From positions 186,001-250,000 of the forward strand of contig JPHH03000036.1 in the NCBI GenBank assembly GCA_000750105.3: a DNA stretch of 64,000 bases. Reading direction: 5' to 3'. Position 1 is the first letter of the stretch, and each line of letters starts with the position of its first letter. The DNA comes from Tolypocladium sp. Sup5 PDA-1. Lineage: Eukaryota; Ascomycota; Sordariomycetes; Hypocreales; Ophiocordycipitaceae. The notes under the pieces were generated by a model. That model was not told the origin of the DNA and ran no database searches. It was given only the letters and a program-made list of their open reading frames with translations. Position numbers and translations under genes: made by a program. Positions 11,711-22,831 of this stretch are shown here, in pieces.

Positions 11711-13340
11711 TTACATGTGCCATCCTCCGTCAATCCACTTCTGTACAATCCTATAACTACCCTCCCTAACATCTCCCGGCACAGTATGTCCCGCCCCATC
11801 AACAGCCACAAACGCCAACCTCCCATCCGGCGTAGCCTTCCAGAAGCCTGTTGTAGCCATATCCTCCGGCATCTCCTCCCACTTCATCATGCGGTAGTCA
11901 GCGTGGCCGCTCCACAGCAGCTTATCGTACATCCACATATTGCCGGGCGTATTGCACGCGTAGTCGACGTTACCTTGCAGCACTAGCAGCTTGATATCGG
12001 CCAGCTTGGTCATCCTGTAGGCATCTAGGATGGCGCCTAGCTCCCTAGACGTAGGCTTAAATTCGGAACCTCCCTCGCCATAGGCTTGGTTAACTTCTTC
12101 GTTGATATCTTCGAACGGAAAGGATTGCGGAAAATTGAGGGCAGACTTGATGTGGTCTTGGTTGAGGTACGTGGTCATGTTGCCCTTGTTTTCCTCACCG
12201 CACAACGGGGGCACTTTGCAGTCTTTATGAACCGGAAAATGCGGTCAACACTCAATTTTTACCCGGCGATGTGCGTTTTGGACTTACTATTATAGGGATT
12301 CTTTATCCCAGCCACGACTAGCTCGCTATAGTAAATACCAATACTGTCTTCACAATATTGCCGGCCAGCGAAGCACTCTGCGCCATCGTAGGCGAGGTCG
12401 CAACTCCGACCGAGGCGCTCACACTCCGGGACAGCAAGATGAATCGCCTCACATGCCGTCTTATTTAGAATAGTTCCCTTCGGCTCAGAGTCGAGGCGGC
12501 GGAACTCGGTGCAAAGAAGCTCGTAGATGCCGATAGTAATCGATGTGAAATCGATTAGTGCGTCGACGAGGATGAGGGATGTGATGTTGCCCCAGAAAGC
12601 CGTCTTCGAATCATAGCGACGCGACTCAAGGATATGGTTCACGTACGTCGGCGCGTAGTGCCCTCCATAGGATTCCGCGGCGAAGTGAATGGGTAGGTAG
12701 GCTCTATCGGGGAATACCTTTCCGAAGAAGATGTTGAGGAAGACTTGGAAGTCCTGCGCACCATCCATGTCCGAATTCGGGATCGGTGCGCCTTCAGCTA
12801 GAGGCGCAAAGCCAACACCAGCAGGTTGGTCGATGAACAGCAGCGAGGCATTGTTATTCCACGCCCATTCATTAGGAGTCGTGTGCTTAGAATTAGTCTC
12901 CAGCCAGCAAGGGCCCATCTCAGTAAACAGTCCCATCATAGAGGAGCCACGGGACCACCATTGATCCAGAAGACAATTGGGTCATTTTCAGGATCATTGC
13001 GACTATCAAAGAACCAGAAGAAGAGCCTGCGCTCGTCCGTCACGTCAATGGTCCCGGCCCACTGCGACTCCCCGTACGTGGCGCAGGTCGTATTATCCTG
13101 TTGCGTGAGGGTGTACGTCCCAGCTTTGAAGGGAGGGAGGTCCGCGGGATTGGACTTGCTGGAGGTTGGACGGATGCTGCTGAGACGACTCTGCGCATTG
13201 TCCGAGTTGAGGGAGAGGTGGCCGGAGACACGGTCGTCTCCATTCTTCTCTCGTTCATTGCGGAGGGTCGATCCAATCAGCAGTTGCGCGGTGACGCTGC
13301 CGGCGAGGATGCCCGTTGCGAGGATCTTGTTGAGAAGCAT
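11711..13340 (-). pseudogene. Serine carboxypeptidase (S10) with one-base frameshift
   Basis: Two exons (13340-12288 and 12222-11711) encode a secreted S10 carboxypeptidase of about 520 residues, the usual family length. There is a signal peptide (MLLNKILATGILAGSVTAQ), the catalytic Ser in AESYGGHYAP, the catalytic Asp region LQGNVDYACNTPGN and the catalytic His in VDGAGHTVPGD. Near 12950 the conserved NGGPGGSS substrate/oxyanion segment reads CCCGTGGC where CCCGGTGGC is expected. One G is missing and the frame is lost until MMGLFTEMGPC. No GT-AG intron can repair this. All other splice phases and catalytic residues are intact, so this is either a very recent pseudogene or a single-base sequencing error. 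The family releases C-terminal residues from peptides in vacuole or secreted space. Flanking direct repeats suggest the locus has been duplicated or rearranged. Confidence 0.75.
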
Positions 13341-13572
13341 TGTCGCTGTGTCGCTGGTGCCAATTGAGTTGAACTGGTACGATGGAAGAAGTTGCTTGAC
13401 CCAGAGAGGTTCTCTATTTATGACTTACGCTTCGCGTAGTGTACCCGGATCCCCCGCAGCAACGGTCGTGGAATTCCCAATCTAGTACTCGCCGACACGT
13501 AGCCTGCGTCCGTACAACTAGTTTCGTTGTTGGTAATTGGTATCAATGGCTCGGTGGCTCGGTCCCTGGAGC

Positions 13573-13808
13573 TACAGCGCCTTGACAAAAGTTCCGCGTC
13601 ACCCCGTAACGAGCGAAATCCCAGTCATGAACACGATAACTTTGAAGCGCGATTTCTCCACCGATTTGTGTTCAATTTAGTTTTTAATTACATAGATCGA
13701 ATTCCTGCACCTTTGCTTATCTAAAAGTTGAAGTCAAGTATTTATTGTACCACCCGTCCGCAGCGATCACTGCCTCGAGCCCGCGGGGCATCGAATCTAT
13801 GGGCCGTC
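13573..13808 (-). mobile_element. 3' remnant of a Tc1/mariner transposon
   Basis: The minus strand reads IDSMPRGLEAVIAADGWYNK then YLTSTFR and a stop at 13719-13717. This is the characteristic C-terminus of Tc1-type DDE transposases. About 140 bp beyond the stop there is a TA followed by CAGCGCCTTGACAAAAG (13573 onward), which resembles a Tc1-family terminal inverted repeat next to its TA target. The rest of the transposase and the other terminus are absent. The break is near 13808, exactly where the right direct repeat begins. Confidence 0.75.
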
Positions 13809-13810
13809 CG

Positions 13811-14118
13811 GCTCAACACTCGCTGACCGCACCAAAGGAAACGACCGAAATCTGGGTTTTTTATACAATGGCCGCTCTATTTAAAGGAATACCGCATGGA
13901 AGAGCTCGTTTGCAGACAGATACTTATCTGGGGTCCATTGTACTTCGTGCCCTCCGGTGCCTTTTTATTGCCGGGCCAAGCCAGCATTGCCCATCGTCGT
14001 TTGCTTTTCCTCTTATTTCCCACGACACTTGTCGCTCTATTCACTTCTTGACTGCCACAAGTGACTAGCAAGTGCAAGGCAACGGGCTCGTTCTATATAT
14101 TGGAGAGAAACAGTAGGA
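13811..14118. repeat. Right copy of the diverged direct repeat
   Basis: It pairs with 11426-11710 in the same orientation, about 2.1 kb apart, with the carboxypeptidase relic between. The copy lies immediately next to the Tc1/mariner remnant. No coding sequence similar to the carboxypeptidase end is seen to its right. Confidence 0.75.
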
Positions 14119-15559
14119 CGTTTGAGCAGGAGGCGTCTGATATTTGCACTGCCAGAGGAGAGGAAGAAGCGTTGACATTTGGTGGTTAAAGTTGGCGGGT
14201 CGGGAGGGGCCCACTTACCGCCGGACCCACAGCGCACCAGCCGGCCGGGTTGTCACTGCACGTCCGCGACTCAACTTGCAACACAAATCCAAAACTCAAT
14301 TGTGGCCCGCCTCCATCTCATTACGCCGACGACCAGCAAGAGGATAGCTGGCAAGAACAAAGGGAAAAAAGGACAATAATAAAAATTGGTAGCTTCTCTT
14401 TGATTGAGCGTGTCATCCTTAGTGCAGGGGCCCTGCTAATGTTCTCTACCTCTCGGTGTGTACTCCGTAAACTTACATCGTTTCGAATGGCCATGTTGTC
14501 CACGGGCAGAAAGTTGTCTAACAATCCATCCTCCAAGGATGGGGCCCACAGAAGGCTGTCGAGCGGTGGTGTGCTTCGGCTCGTCGGCGTGGGTCGCTGG
14601 GGACGCCACTGGCCTGTGCCCTGTGGCCCGTAACCGAAAAGGTTCTCTTCTTTGGAAAGGAGAGCCAGGCTGTCGTACAAGTACAGTCGTAATGGACACC
14701 AATGGAATTCAATGGCTCGCGAAGGAGTTGAAAATGATGCCATAGTGCACAGGCGCATGTGCATCGGCCAGCTTCTAGAACAAAGCAACTAACTGTACTG
14801 CAATAATGTCGGGCAGCTTCTTACTAAGGCAGGACGCAGGAGAATTTCCACCCAGGGTGTTTGTTGTCCGTTATCAGCTAGCGCATGCCACTGTCAGAAC
14901 CTTCTGTGGCGCCGTCCCGAATAACGCCATTCTCGCCCCAGAGCACCCAAGCACAGGCGAAACGGACGGCTGGCACGCCATCTTAGCTCGTCTTCTGTCT
15001 TTCCACCACGTTGGGGCTTTCCTCCGCATTCGCGGCCTATTTTCTCCTGCGGCCCTGCACGCACGCAAGGCAACCCAGGCAGGCCGACAAGCAGGCTATT
15101 TGGCACGCGCAGCGCAGGCCTGTAATTGCGCAACTCGTCCCTCCGCTTGCATCCTCACCTCCTCCGAGCCGCCTGTCGGTGAAGCACACTGACTCACTGG
15201 GAAGACGCGAAAAGAGCACAGAGAGGAAACGGCTTCGGCGATCGGTGGGGAAGCCGACAGCCGCCCTGGGCAATCAACATCTTCCGTTCCCCGCCATCTG
15301 CAATCACCGACATCCTCGCATCATCCGTCCAAAGCAAAACTCCGTATCCGTACTCCGTGGCCCAAGCTCGACTCCCTGCCTCGACGCAGCACCGTCCGAC
15401 CGTGCCGCTGCTGCTGCTGCTGACGAACCGCCCCTGGGCAGCACGCCATCGCCAGCCTCGTGTGCACAAGCCGCCCTGAAACCGATGAGCGGCCTGCCAT
15501 TTCGCCATATTTAGTCCTGACAGTCGCCATCTCGCCGCTGGCGCCGCCCCTGCGCCGCC
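14119..15559. other. Upstream region of the sulfur-controller gene
   Basis: No supported gene. The last ~500 bp are CT-rich with a short CTG run near 15407-15421, typical of a long fungal promoter/5' UTR. ORFs on the opposite strand here are composition artefacts. Confidence 0.5.
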
Positions 15560-17797
15560 ATGGACCGCAATCCTGTGCAACTCAACGGCCACTTCCAGCC
15601 GCCCGCGACGACGAATAATGACCTGTCTCTCCTCGCGTCGTTCCACGACTTGGACGGCGACGCTGCCTCTGCCTCTGACCCTGCCGCTCCGCTCCTGACG
15701 AGAACCACGACGCCGCCGCCGCTCGACGACTCGGCCGTCACCCAGCAGCCGCTGCGCGACAACTGCGACCGAAGGCGACCGCAGGAGGAGGACAACACGC
15801 GCCTCAAGAAGATGCCGTCCGAACTCGTCGGCAAGACCGTCAGCCCCTTCTTGAAGGAGCACATCCCGGGCCTCTACGCCCCCGTCGGCAAGGGGATCAA
15901 GGACGATGCCTCTGATCCCACCGCCGTCCGCAAAAAGGACCCCAACACACGATACTGCTACCGCCACCGTCCCGACTCGAAGTGTCGACGAGCCGCCGAC
16001 GAGACCAAGATGGGCTTCATCCAGAGTGTATGTCTCGCCCAGAGATGACATGTACGCTTCCGCGTGTTCGTCGTCACTAACCTTTCGCAGGAACTCAGCA
16101 GTCTCCCGATCGCCGACCAGGAGGCCATCACGCACGTGTGGTCTCTGTTCTCGGCCGCCCCGTCCAAACACCGCGAACTCATGCTCCAGGGCATCATCAC
16201 CCAGTGCTGCTTCCCCCAGCTCTCGACCGTGTCGCGCGAGGTCCAGGAACAGCTGAAAATCGACTTCCTGGCCGCCCTCCCCAACGAGCTGTCCTACAAA
16301 ATCCTGTGCCATCTAGATACTGTCTCGTTGTGCAAGGCCGCGCAGGTCAGCGTCCGGTGGAGGAACCTGGCCGACGACGACGTCGTCTGGCATAGGATGT
16401 GCGAGCAGCACATTGACAGAAAGTGCACCAAGTGCGGCTGGGGACTGCCGCTCCTGGAGAAGAAGAAGCTGATGGCATGGAGCCGCCATCAGTCGGCGCA
16501 CCACCGCCACGAACACGCTCAACACGCCGAAGAAACGACCGAGGCCGACAACGACGTGGCGACCGCCTCGTCGCAAGAATCTAACAAGCGGTCCCTGGTT
16601 GTTCGCGACGACGGGCCCTCGAAGCGCCCGCGACTCAACGGGTCCAGCCACTCGCGATCGCAACTCGACGTCGAGCGCAAGTTCCGACCGTGGAAGGACG
16701 TGTACCGAGACCGCTACAAGGTGGGCTACAACTGGAAGACGGGACGCTGCGCCATCAAGACGTTCAAGGGGCACGAGAACGGCGTCACCTGCCTGCAGTT
16801 TGACGACAACATCCTGGCCACCGGGTCCTACGATACTACGATTAAGATTTGGAACATTGAGACGGGAGAGGTTCTTCGCACACTGCGCGGACACACTTCA
16901 ACCGTCCGATGTCTGCAGTTTGACGAGTCCAAGCTCATCAGCGGGAGCTTCGACAAGACCATCAAGATCTGGAACTGGCAGACGGGCGAGTGCCTCAGCA
17001 CGCTGCAGTGCCACACCGAGGGCGTCCTGTCGGTGCACTACGACGGGTGCACGCTGGCCTCGGGGTCGATTGACAAGACGGTCAAGATCTTCAGCTTCGA
17101 CACCAAGCAGACGTTCAACCTGCGCGGCCACACGGACTGGGTCAACCACGTGCGCATCGACTCGCCGTCGCGCACCATCTTCTCGGCGTCGGACGACATG
17201 ACGGTCAAGCTGTGGGACCTGGACTCGAAGCAGTGCGTCAAGACGTTCCGCGGCCACGTCGGCCAGGTGCAGCAGGTGCTGCTGATGCCCCCGGACTTTG
17301 AGCCCGACGAGGTGCCCAGCGAGGACAAGACGGACACACTGTCGGTGCGCAGCAGCCGCAGCCGCAGCACCACGCCGACGCCGAAGACGGTGGCCGAGCG
17401 CCCGGTGGACGCACGCGCCTCGTTTGGATCTGGCTTCACGTCGGATCTCTCGCGCCCGCTGCCGCCGCGATACATGCTGACCGGCGGGCTGGACAACACG
17501 GTGCGCCTGTGGGACATTGAGACGGGCAAGTGCATCCGCAGCATGTTTGGGCACGTCGAGGGCATCTGGGGCCTCGTCGGCGACACGCTGCGGGTGGTGA
17601 CGGGCGCCAACGACTCCATGACCAAGATCTGGGAGCCGCGCTCGGGCAAGTGTGATCGCAGCTTCACGGGCCACGCGGGCCCCGTCACTTGCGTGGGCCT
17701 GAGCGACAGCAGGATGGCGAGCGGCAGCGAGGACGGAGAGGTGCGACTGTATAGTTTCGAGGACGCGGTGACGGAGGAGCGAGGCACGCCGTCGTGA
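15560..17797 (+). CDS. sconB: Sulfur metabolite repression F-box/WD40 protein
   Basis: Exons 15560-16027 and 16091-17797 (63-nt intron) give 724 residues. An N-terminal tail precedes an F-box (~217-260: ALPNELSYKILCHLDTVSLC), a short basic linker (KRPRLNGSS), then seven WD40 repeats to the C-terminus (GHENGVTCLQFDDNILATGS, GHTSTVRCLQFDE, GHTDWVNHVRI, GHVGQVQQVLL, GHVEGIWGLVGD, GHAGPVTCVGLS). Order and sequence match Aspergillus SconB, Neurospora SCON-2 and yeast Met30. These are substrate receptors of an SCF ubiquitin ligase that acts on sulfur-assimilation activators (MetR/CYS-3/Met4) when sulfur is plentiful. Skp1 binding through the F-box is family knowledge. The gene looks intact. The insert between WD repeats five and six (Ser/Arg/Thr-rich, ~575-630) is usual for fungal members. 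ATG 15560 sits in GCCGCCATGG. Confidence 0.93.
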
Positions 17798-19669
17798 GGT
17801 CTTCAACGACGACGATGTGCGGCCTCGGATTGCGTGTTATTTTGGCTATTTTTTTTTTCTTGGACACTTACTGGCGTTGCGACGAGATACCATACGGCCG
17901 ACTTGCATTCTCTTTGTTTCGTCCCGGGTTACGTTTATTCGGGTATCAGGGTGTGCGATACGGGAGGGATTAGACCAGGCGGGACATGCGGACGGAGCAC
18001 CTTGTTATAATTCTTCTTGTGCCCTTTTTGCTATGTCAGTCGTCTATCGGAAAATCAAACGGCCTGGGAAGGGTGCCGCCGGATCGGGCTGGAAATACAT
18101 GTAGATGGGCTGGCGGCGAAAACGGGAGGGTTGGATGGCGAATGGGCGTTTTGGTGCTTTGGGATGTGTCTGGGTGGGGGATAGATGGATTCGCAAGATG
18201 GTAAAATCAACCATGTGAATGAGTCGAGTGTGTCTTTTGTCATGTGAACGATGTGTTGGCGATATAACTGCGACCTGTGGTGGTGGGATATAGGAATATT
18301 GGGTTGTTGGAGGACGAGCGCCTGCACGCAGAGAAGCCCAAATTCTATCAGCCAGCGTGAAACCCCTGTTGCTCAGTTGAGGCTCGACTGTTCCAGCCTT
18401 ACAGCATGACGCAGATGTCTTGGTTGCACCGCGTGCCAGACTGCGGCTCGGATGCAGGTCGGGCAGCATCTGGGACTCCAACACCGACGACACTTCTCCC
18501 TCACGCCGTCACTGAACAGGCGATGCAGATCGCAGCTCGCCAGGACGTCCCTCTGGCCCAAGCTACAGTCCGGTTCCAGGGTATTCGTACGAAGGGTTCG
18601 TACATCCGAGAAAAACCACAACGGCGGCCAGCCAAAACTCCGACCTCACCCCAAATCGTACCTCGGCAAAAGACGGTAAATCGCCGGGGCACTGCCAGGA
18701 ACAGCCGGGGCCCGGTCCCAAGTTCCGGACCCGATCTCTCCCGGCGTCTGTTCACGGCAACCACCTGGGGAGCGACTTGGGGAGATAAGATTCGCCCCCT
18801 GCGGCGCTGCAGCTCTGCTCCAGGCCCACCCCGCAAAATCACAAGCTCGGCTCGTCTGGCGGGTGGGGTGTGGGTACTTCGGCTCAAGCTGACGATGGCG
18901 TCACGGCGTCGGCTCTGCGCTCACCGAACGAACGAGAGCAGGGCAGCAGAACACGGGGACTGTAGAGCCTGGAACGTCGAACACGTAGTTTAAAGGGCTC
19001 AGAGATGCGGCATAGAGTTTGGATATGCTCATACGGCGGCATCGCACCCGCCAATGGCCTCCGGCGACATGGAGCTCCCTCCCTCCGCCCGCCCGGCATC
19101 CAGTGGGGCCCCTCCACGCGCTCCCTCAGCCCCCAGTGCTTCCAGAGCCATGCGACAGCCGCGGAACAAACTCCCAAGGTTTCCGGCCTTTCTCCAACAC
19201 CCTGGGACTACCGGGCTAGCATGTACCTACCCTCTGTAGTCCGTCAGGTAGACACACACCCGATGCCCCGGCTCCTGTTTGGGGTATGGAGGGGGGCGGA
19301 CCCAGAATCATATGTCAAAACGACGTAGAGCCAAAGTGCGCGTGACTCTTCCCCAAACGGCCGGCGCTGTCGCAGCTCGCAGTCCCTTTTTTATTATTTT
19401 CCCTCGTGGCTCCTCTCATACCTGAGTCTCGTTGATATCATTCTCGGAATATTTGAGAGGCTCTGGATGGCGGATTGGCTGCGAAGAAGCTCCTCCTCCT
19501 CCTGCCACTGTCGTCGTCGGTGATCCCGTTTACACGTGAAACGGCCCACGCGCGAACACCATCGTCGTCAGTCGCAACGGCGAGTATTGACGAGAGCGCG
19601 GTTACGAGCGCGCAAGGACAAGGGCAAAAGACAGACAGACAGACCGGCAGTCCTGCACACGCCGCGACC
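17798..19669. other. Intergenic between sconB-type gene and carrier gene
   Basis: It holds the 3' UTR of the F-box gene and the promoter of the mitochondrial carrier. A repeated GACAGACAGACAGACC tract occurs near 19631-19645, just before the carrier ATG. No gene is supported, although open frames up to 195 codons occur around 18406-18993. Confidence 0.5.
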
Positions 19670-20805
19670 ATGCCCCAAACACACGACGGCAAGAAGAAGC
19701 CGCCCACGGCGGCGACCAACCTCATCGGTTCGTGCCCGAGTTCCCCAGCCAGCCGTGATGTGCGTATTCTAACAGCTTCGCAGCCGGAGGTGGCGCCGGC
19801 ATGATGGAGGCCCTCGCCTGCCATCCCCTCGGTACGTCCTCCGTCGAGGCTCACATCCTCCATGCAGCGTCACTAACACCCCGCCAGACACAATCAAGGT
19901 CCGCATGCAGCTCTCCCGCCGCGCGCGCCAGCCCGGCGCCCCCAAGCGCGGCTTCATCAAGACGGGCGTCGAGATCGTCAAGAAGGAGACGCCGCTGGGC
20001 CTGTACAAGGGCCTCGGCGCCGTGCTCACGGGCATCGTGCCCAAGATGGCCATCCGCTTCACCTCCTTCGAGTCCTACAAGCAGATGCTCGCCGACCCGG
20101 CCACGGGCGCCGTCTCCGGCCAGGCCACCTTCCTCGCGGGCCTCGCCGCCGGCGTGACCGAGGCCGTCGCCGTCGTCACCCCCATGGAGGTCATCAAGAT
20201 CCGGCTGCAGGCGCAGCACCACTCCATGGCCGACCCGCTCGACGTGCCCAAGTACCGCAACGCCGCGCACGCGCTGTACACGGTCGTGCGCGAGGAGGGC
20301 TTCGGCGCCCTGTACCGCGGCGTGAGCCTCACGGCGCTGCGGCAGGGGAGCAACCAGGCCGTCAACTTCACCGCGTACAGCTACTTCAAGGAGTGGCTGA
20401 AGCAGTGGCAGCCGCAGTACGAGGGCACCAACCTGCCGAGCTGGCAGACGACCGTCATTGGGCTCGTGAGCGGTGCCATGGGCCCCTTGAGCAACGCGCC
20501 CATCGACACCATCAAGACGCGCCTGCAGAAGACGCCTGCGGAGCCGGGCGTCAACGCGTGGACGAGGATAGCCCGCATCTCGAGCGACATGTTCAAGTAA
20601 GCTTCTGCCTTGTCCGGCTCGCGGGTACAAAACATGCTGACCTTGTGACAGACAAGAAGGCTTCCACGCATTCTACAAGGGCATCACCCCCCGCATCATG
20701 CGCGTCGCCCCCGGCCAGGCCGTCACCTTTACCGTCTACGAGTTCCTCAAGCAGAAGCTGGAGGCGAGCAACTTCTCCCTCACCGCCAACCATTACGAGG
20801 AGTAA
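19670..20805 (+). CDS. Mitochondrial succinate/fumarate carrier
   Basis: Exons 19670-19727, 19784-19831, 19888-20596 and 20652-20805 join to 322 residues. Three carrier repeats are visible, each with a PX[DE]XX[KR] signature: HPLDTIKVRMQ, TPMEVIKIRLQ and APIDTIKTRLQ. Other landmarks are KMAIRFTSFESYK, AGLAAGVTEAVAVVTPMEV, LRQGSNQAVNFTAYSYFKEW and PRIMRVAPGQAVTFTVYEFL. These match the Sfc1/Acr1 (AcuL) family. The family exchanges cytosolic succinate for mitochondrial fumarate across the inner membrane and is needed for growth on acetate, ethanol or other gluconeogenic carbon. Three 55-56-nt introns lie in the first repeat and near the end, and the length is normal. It is convergent with the twinfilin gene (310 bp between stops). 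Confidence 0.92.
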
Positions 20806-21115
20806 GCCAGTTGGGGCAAGTATCGCGGCTGGTTGAGAAGAGTTCGATTCCGTCGAGTTGGCATAGTTGTGTGTTTCAAAGAACGAGCCAGGGTCGGCCC
20901 TATTCATACTTCTTTGGTGACGTTAGAACGGGACGTTTTGCATACTGCGAGGTCCGGGGGACGTGCATAGATTGGGCATGGCATTTGCATGCATCTTGGG
21001 GAAAAGATTCCGTTTGTACCTAGTTTGAGCAATTCAATTGGATACTTGTGCTTCGCTGGTCCGTCTATGCATGCCTGCCCTGTTGACGCTGTTACCATGT
21101 ATATTGTCCCGCGCA
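20806..21115. other. Convergent 3' region of carrier and twinfilin genes
   Basis: 310 bp shared by two converging transcripts. No gene or strong hairpin is seen. Confidence 0.5.
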
Positions 21116-22216
21116 TCACCGCCCCGGCCGCTTCGGCCTGCTGAAGCCCTGCCTCGCCGCCACCTTGGGATGCAAGTCGTCCAGGACCGACTGCTCCGTA
21201 ATCTCGCTCGGCTCCTCGACCTCGAACCGCTTCGCCAGCACGAGCCCGGCCTCCTTGTCCGCGACGTCCAAGACGGCGCGCTTCATGAGCGGGTACATCA
21301 TGCGGCTCTTGATGGACTTGTTGCCCGCCGTCACGGGGCACGTGTAGAAGAAGAGCAGCGGGCTCTGCTCCGCGCCGTTGTGCGTGTGCGTGAACCGGTA
21401 GAACGTGAATCGGGGCTCGGTCGCGGAAATGGCTTTCGACAGTTCGCTGATGGAGCTCGGCGTCGGCGACTCGGGGACCAGTTCGACGATTTCCGTCTCG
21501 GGGTTGATTTTCTGCTTCCGTCAGGCATTGACACTTCCCAAACAGCCCAAGGTGTGGACTCACCAGCATGGTCACCACTCGTCCCCCGTCCTGCCCAACC
21601 TCCTTCATGGCGGCAATGGCATCCTCGGCGACGGGCATCGCCAGGCTCTTGCTCAAGTGTATCTCCCTCGTCCCCGTGCCAGACCCAGCCTCCTGCTCGG
21701 CCCGCTTCACCTCGCCCAGCGTCTGCTCCTCCTCCGTCAGCGGCGCGTCCATCTTGGTATGCGCATCGTGCTTCTTGAAGCCACTCTCGCTCAGCTCCTC
21801 CGGTGTCGTCACGAAAATGGTCTCCCGGAAGTGCTCAGTCCCCAGCTCGCGCACGAGCGTCAAGCGCGTCGATGCGAACAGCATCTTTTGTCGCACCGGT
21901 GCCGAGTCGGGCACGTATGTGACAGCGACGAACGGCGGCGCCGTGTCGTACCGGCGGAGGATAAAGTATAGCGCGACATTGGGCTTGATGTGCGGTTTCA
22001 GGCTGGCTAGGTTCTCGCTGAATGACGACGACGAGGATGGCAGTGTCGTCACGGGAACGAGGGACTCGCGCTCGATGGCCACGATCAGGGCAAACGTGCC
22101 GGTCGACTCTTGCAGCGAGTTGAACTGAGCTTGGAGCTCCTGGGAGGCTGTCGGGCGTTAGAGCTCCGTGCAAGGGATCCAGCTTCAGTGGCCGTACCTG
22201 AGATTCCGGACTGCAT
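21116..22216 (-). CDS. Twinfilin (actin-monomer-binding protein)
   Basis: Exons 22216-22198, 22147-21564 and 21511-21116 join to 332 residues. Two ADF-homology domains are seen. The first (~1-140) has LQAQFNSLQESTGTFALIVA and LASLKPHIKPNVALYFILRR. The second (~170-315) has HLSKSLAMPVAEDAIAAMKE and RFTFYRFTHTHNGAEQSPLL. A basic C-terminal tail (RQGFSRPKRPGR) follows, as in twinfilins, where the tail contacts capping protein and phosphoinositides. The family sequesters ADP-actin monomers and promotes barbed-end depolymerisation at cortical patches. The first exon encodes only seven residues (MQSGISA, the last codon split), typical for this family in filamentous fungi. Both introns are GT-AG with correct phase. 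Confidence 0.92.
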
Positions 22217-22831
22217 GTTCGATAGCCTCCTGCTGTTGCAGCGCCCCTGGTCGAGATCGGATGTTGATAAGGATTCCAGGTTGATTCAAGAAGTCAACAA
22301 GCGGGGGATTACGTAGGAGGATCCCGGGGCCGCCAGTGACCCCCTGCCACGGCCTACCCTAGACCTTCCATTGCATGATGAGCTGGCTAATTCTGCCATG
22401 TGGTGTATTACAGACGTTTCTCGCAATCTTCAATTAGGAATATTCCTCATCGCAACTTTTTCAATTTGTACTAGTGCAAGATCCGTCGCATGGTTCACAC
22501 ATGGCCCATGGGTCATAATAAACGGGTGTGTAGGTCAGCCGAGCCCAAGCTTACCCCAAGTCAACATCACCAAGGTCGTTGCACCTCACCATGACATCAA
22601 ATGCACGCATCAGTGTCTAAACGAGTGACATTGAGTCCAGCTACATCTTTTGCAGTCCATTACTTTGCAGTGTTGGAATAATATTTCCAGCGCAGTCCTC
22701 CATTACTTGGCTCAACCTCGCTCCAGCTACCATTCAGGTCCAAAATCGGCCAAGTCTAAAAGCGAATGAGATACCGGCTACTGTATGGGACTGAGACCGC
22801 CCGAGCCTCCATAACAAACTACTCCTGGCCT
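22217..22831. other. Intergenic: twinfilin promoter to 3' end of WSC protein gene
   Basis: AT-richer than its surroundings. No supported gene. Confidence 0.5.

Noticed and set aside
11426..14118. LTR retrotransposon reading of the paired direct repeats
   Set aside because: The repeats do not begin TG or end CA, there is no primer-binding site or reverse transcriptase between them, and the interior is a host-type carboxypeptidase.
15194..16312. 372-codon antisense frame over the sulfur-controller gene
   Set aside because: Arg/Gly/Val-rich mirror of GC-rich coding sequence. It has no domain and covers the F-box gene's promoter and first exon.
16898..17806. 302-codon antisense frame across the WD40 repeats
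   Set aside because: Composition typical of the complement of a GC-rich gene. The sense strand is clearly coding.
19851..20630. 259-codon antisense frame over the succinate/fumarate carrier
   Set aside because: Shadow of a verified carrier gene.
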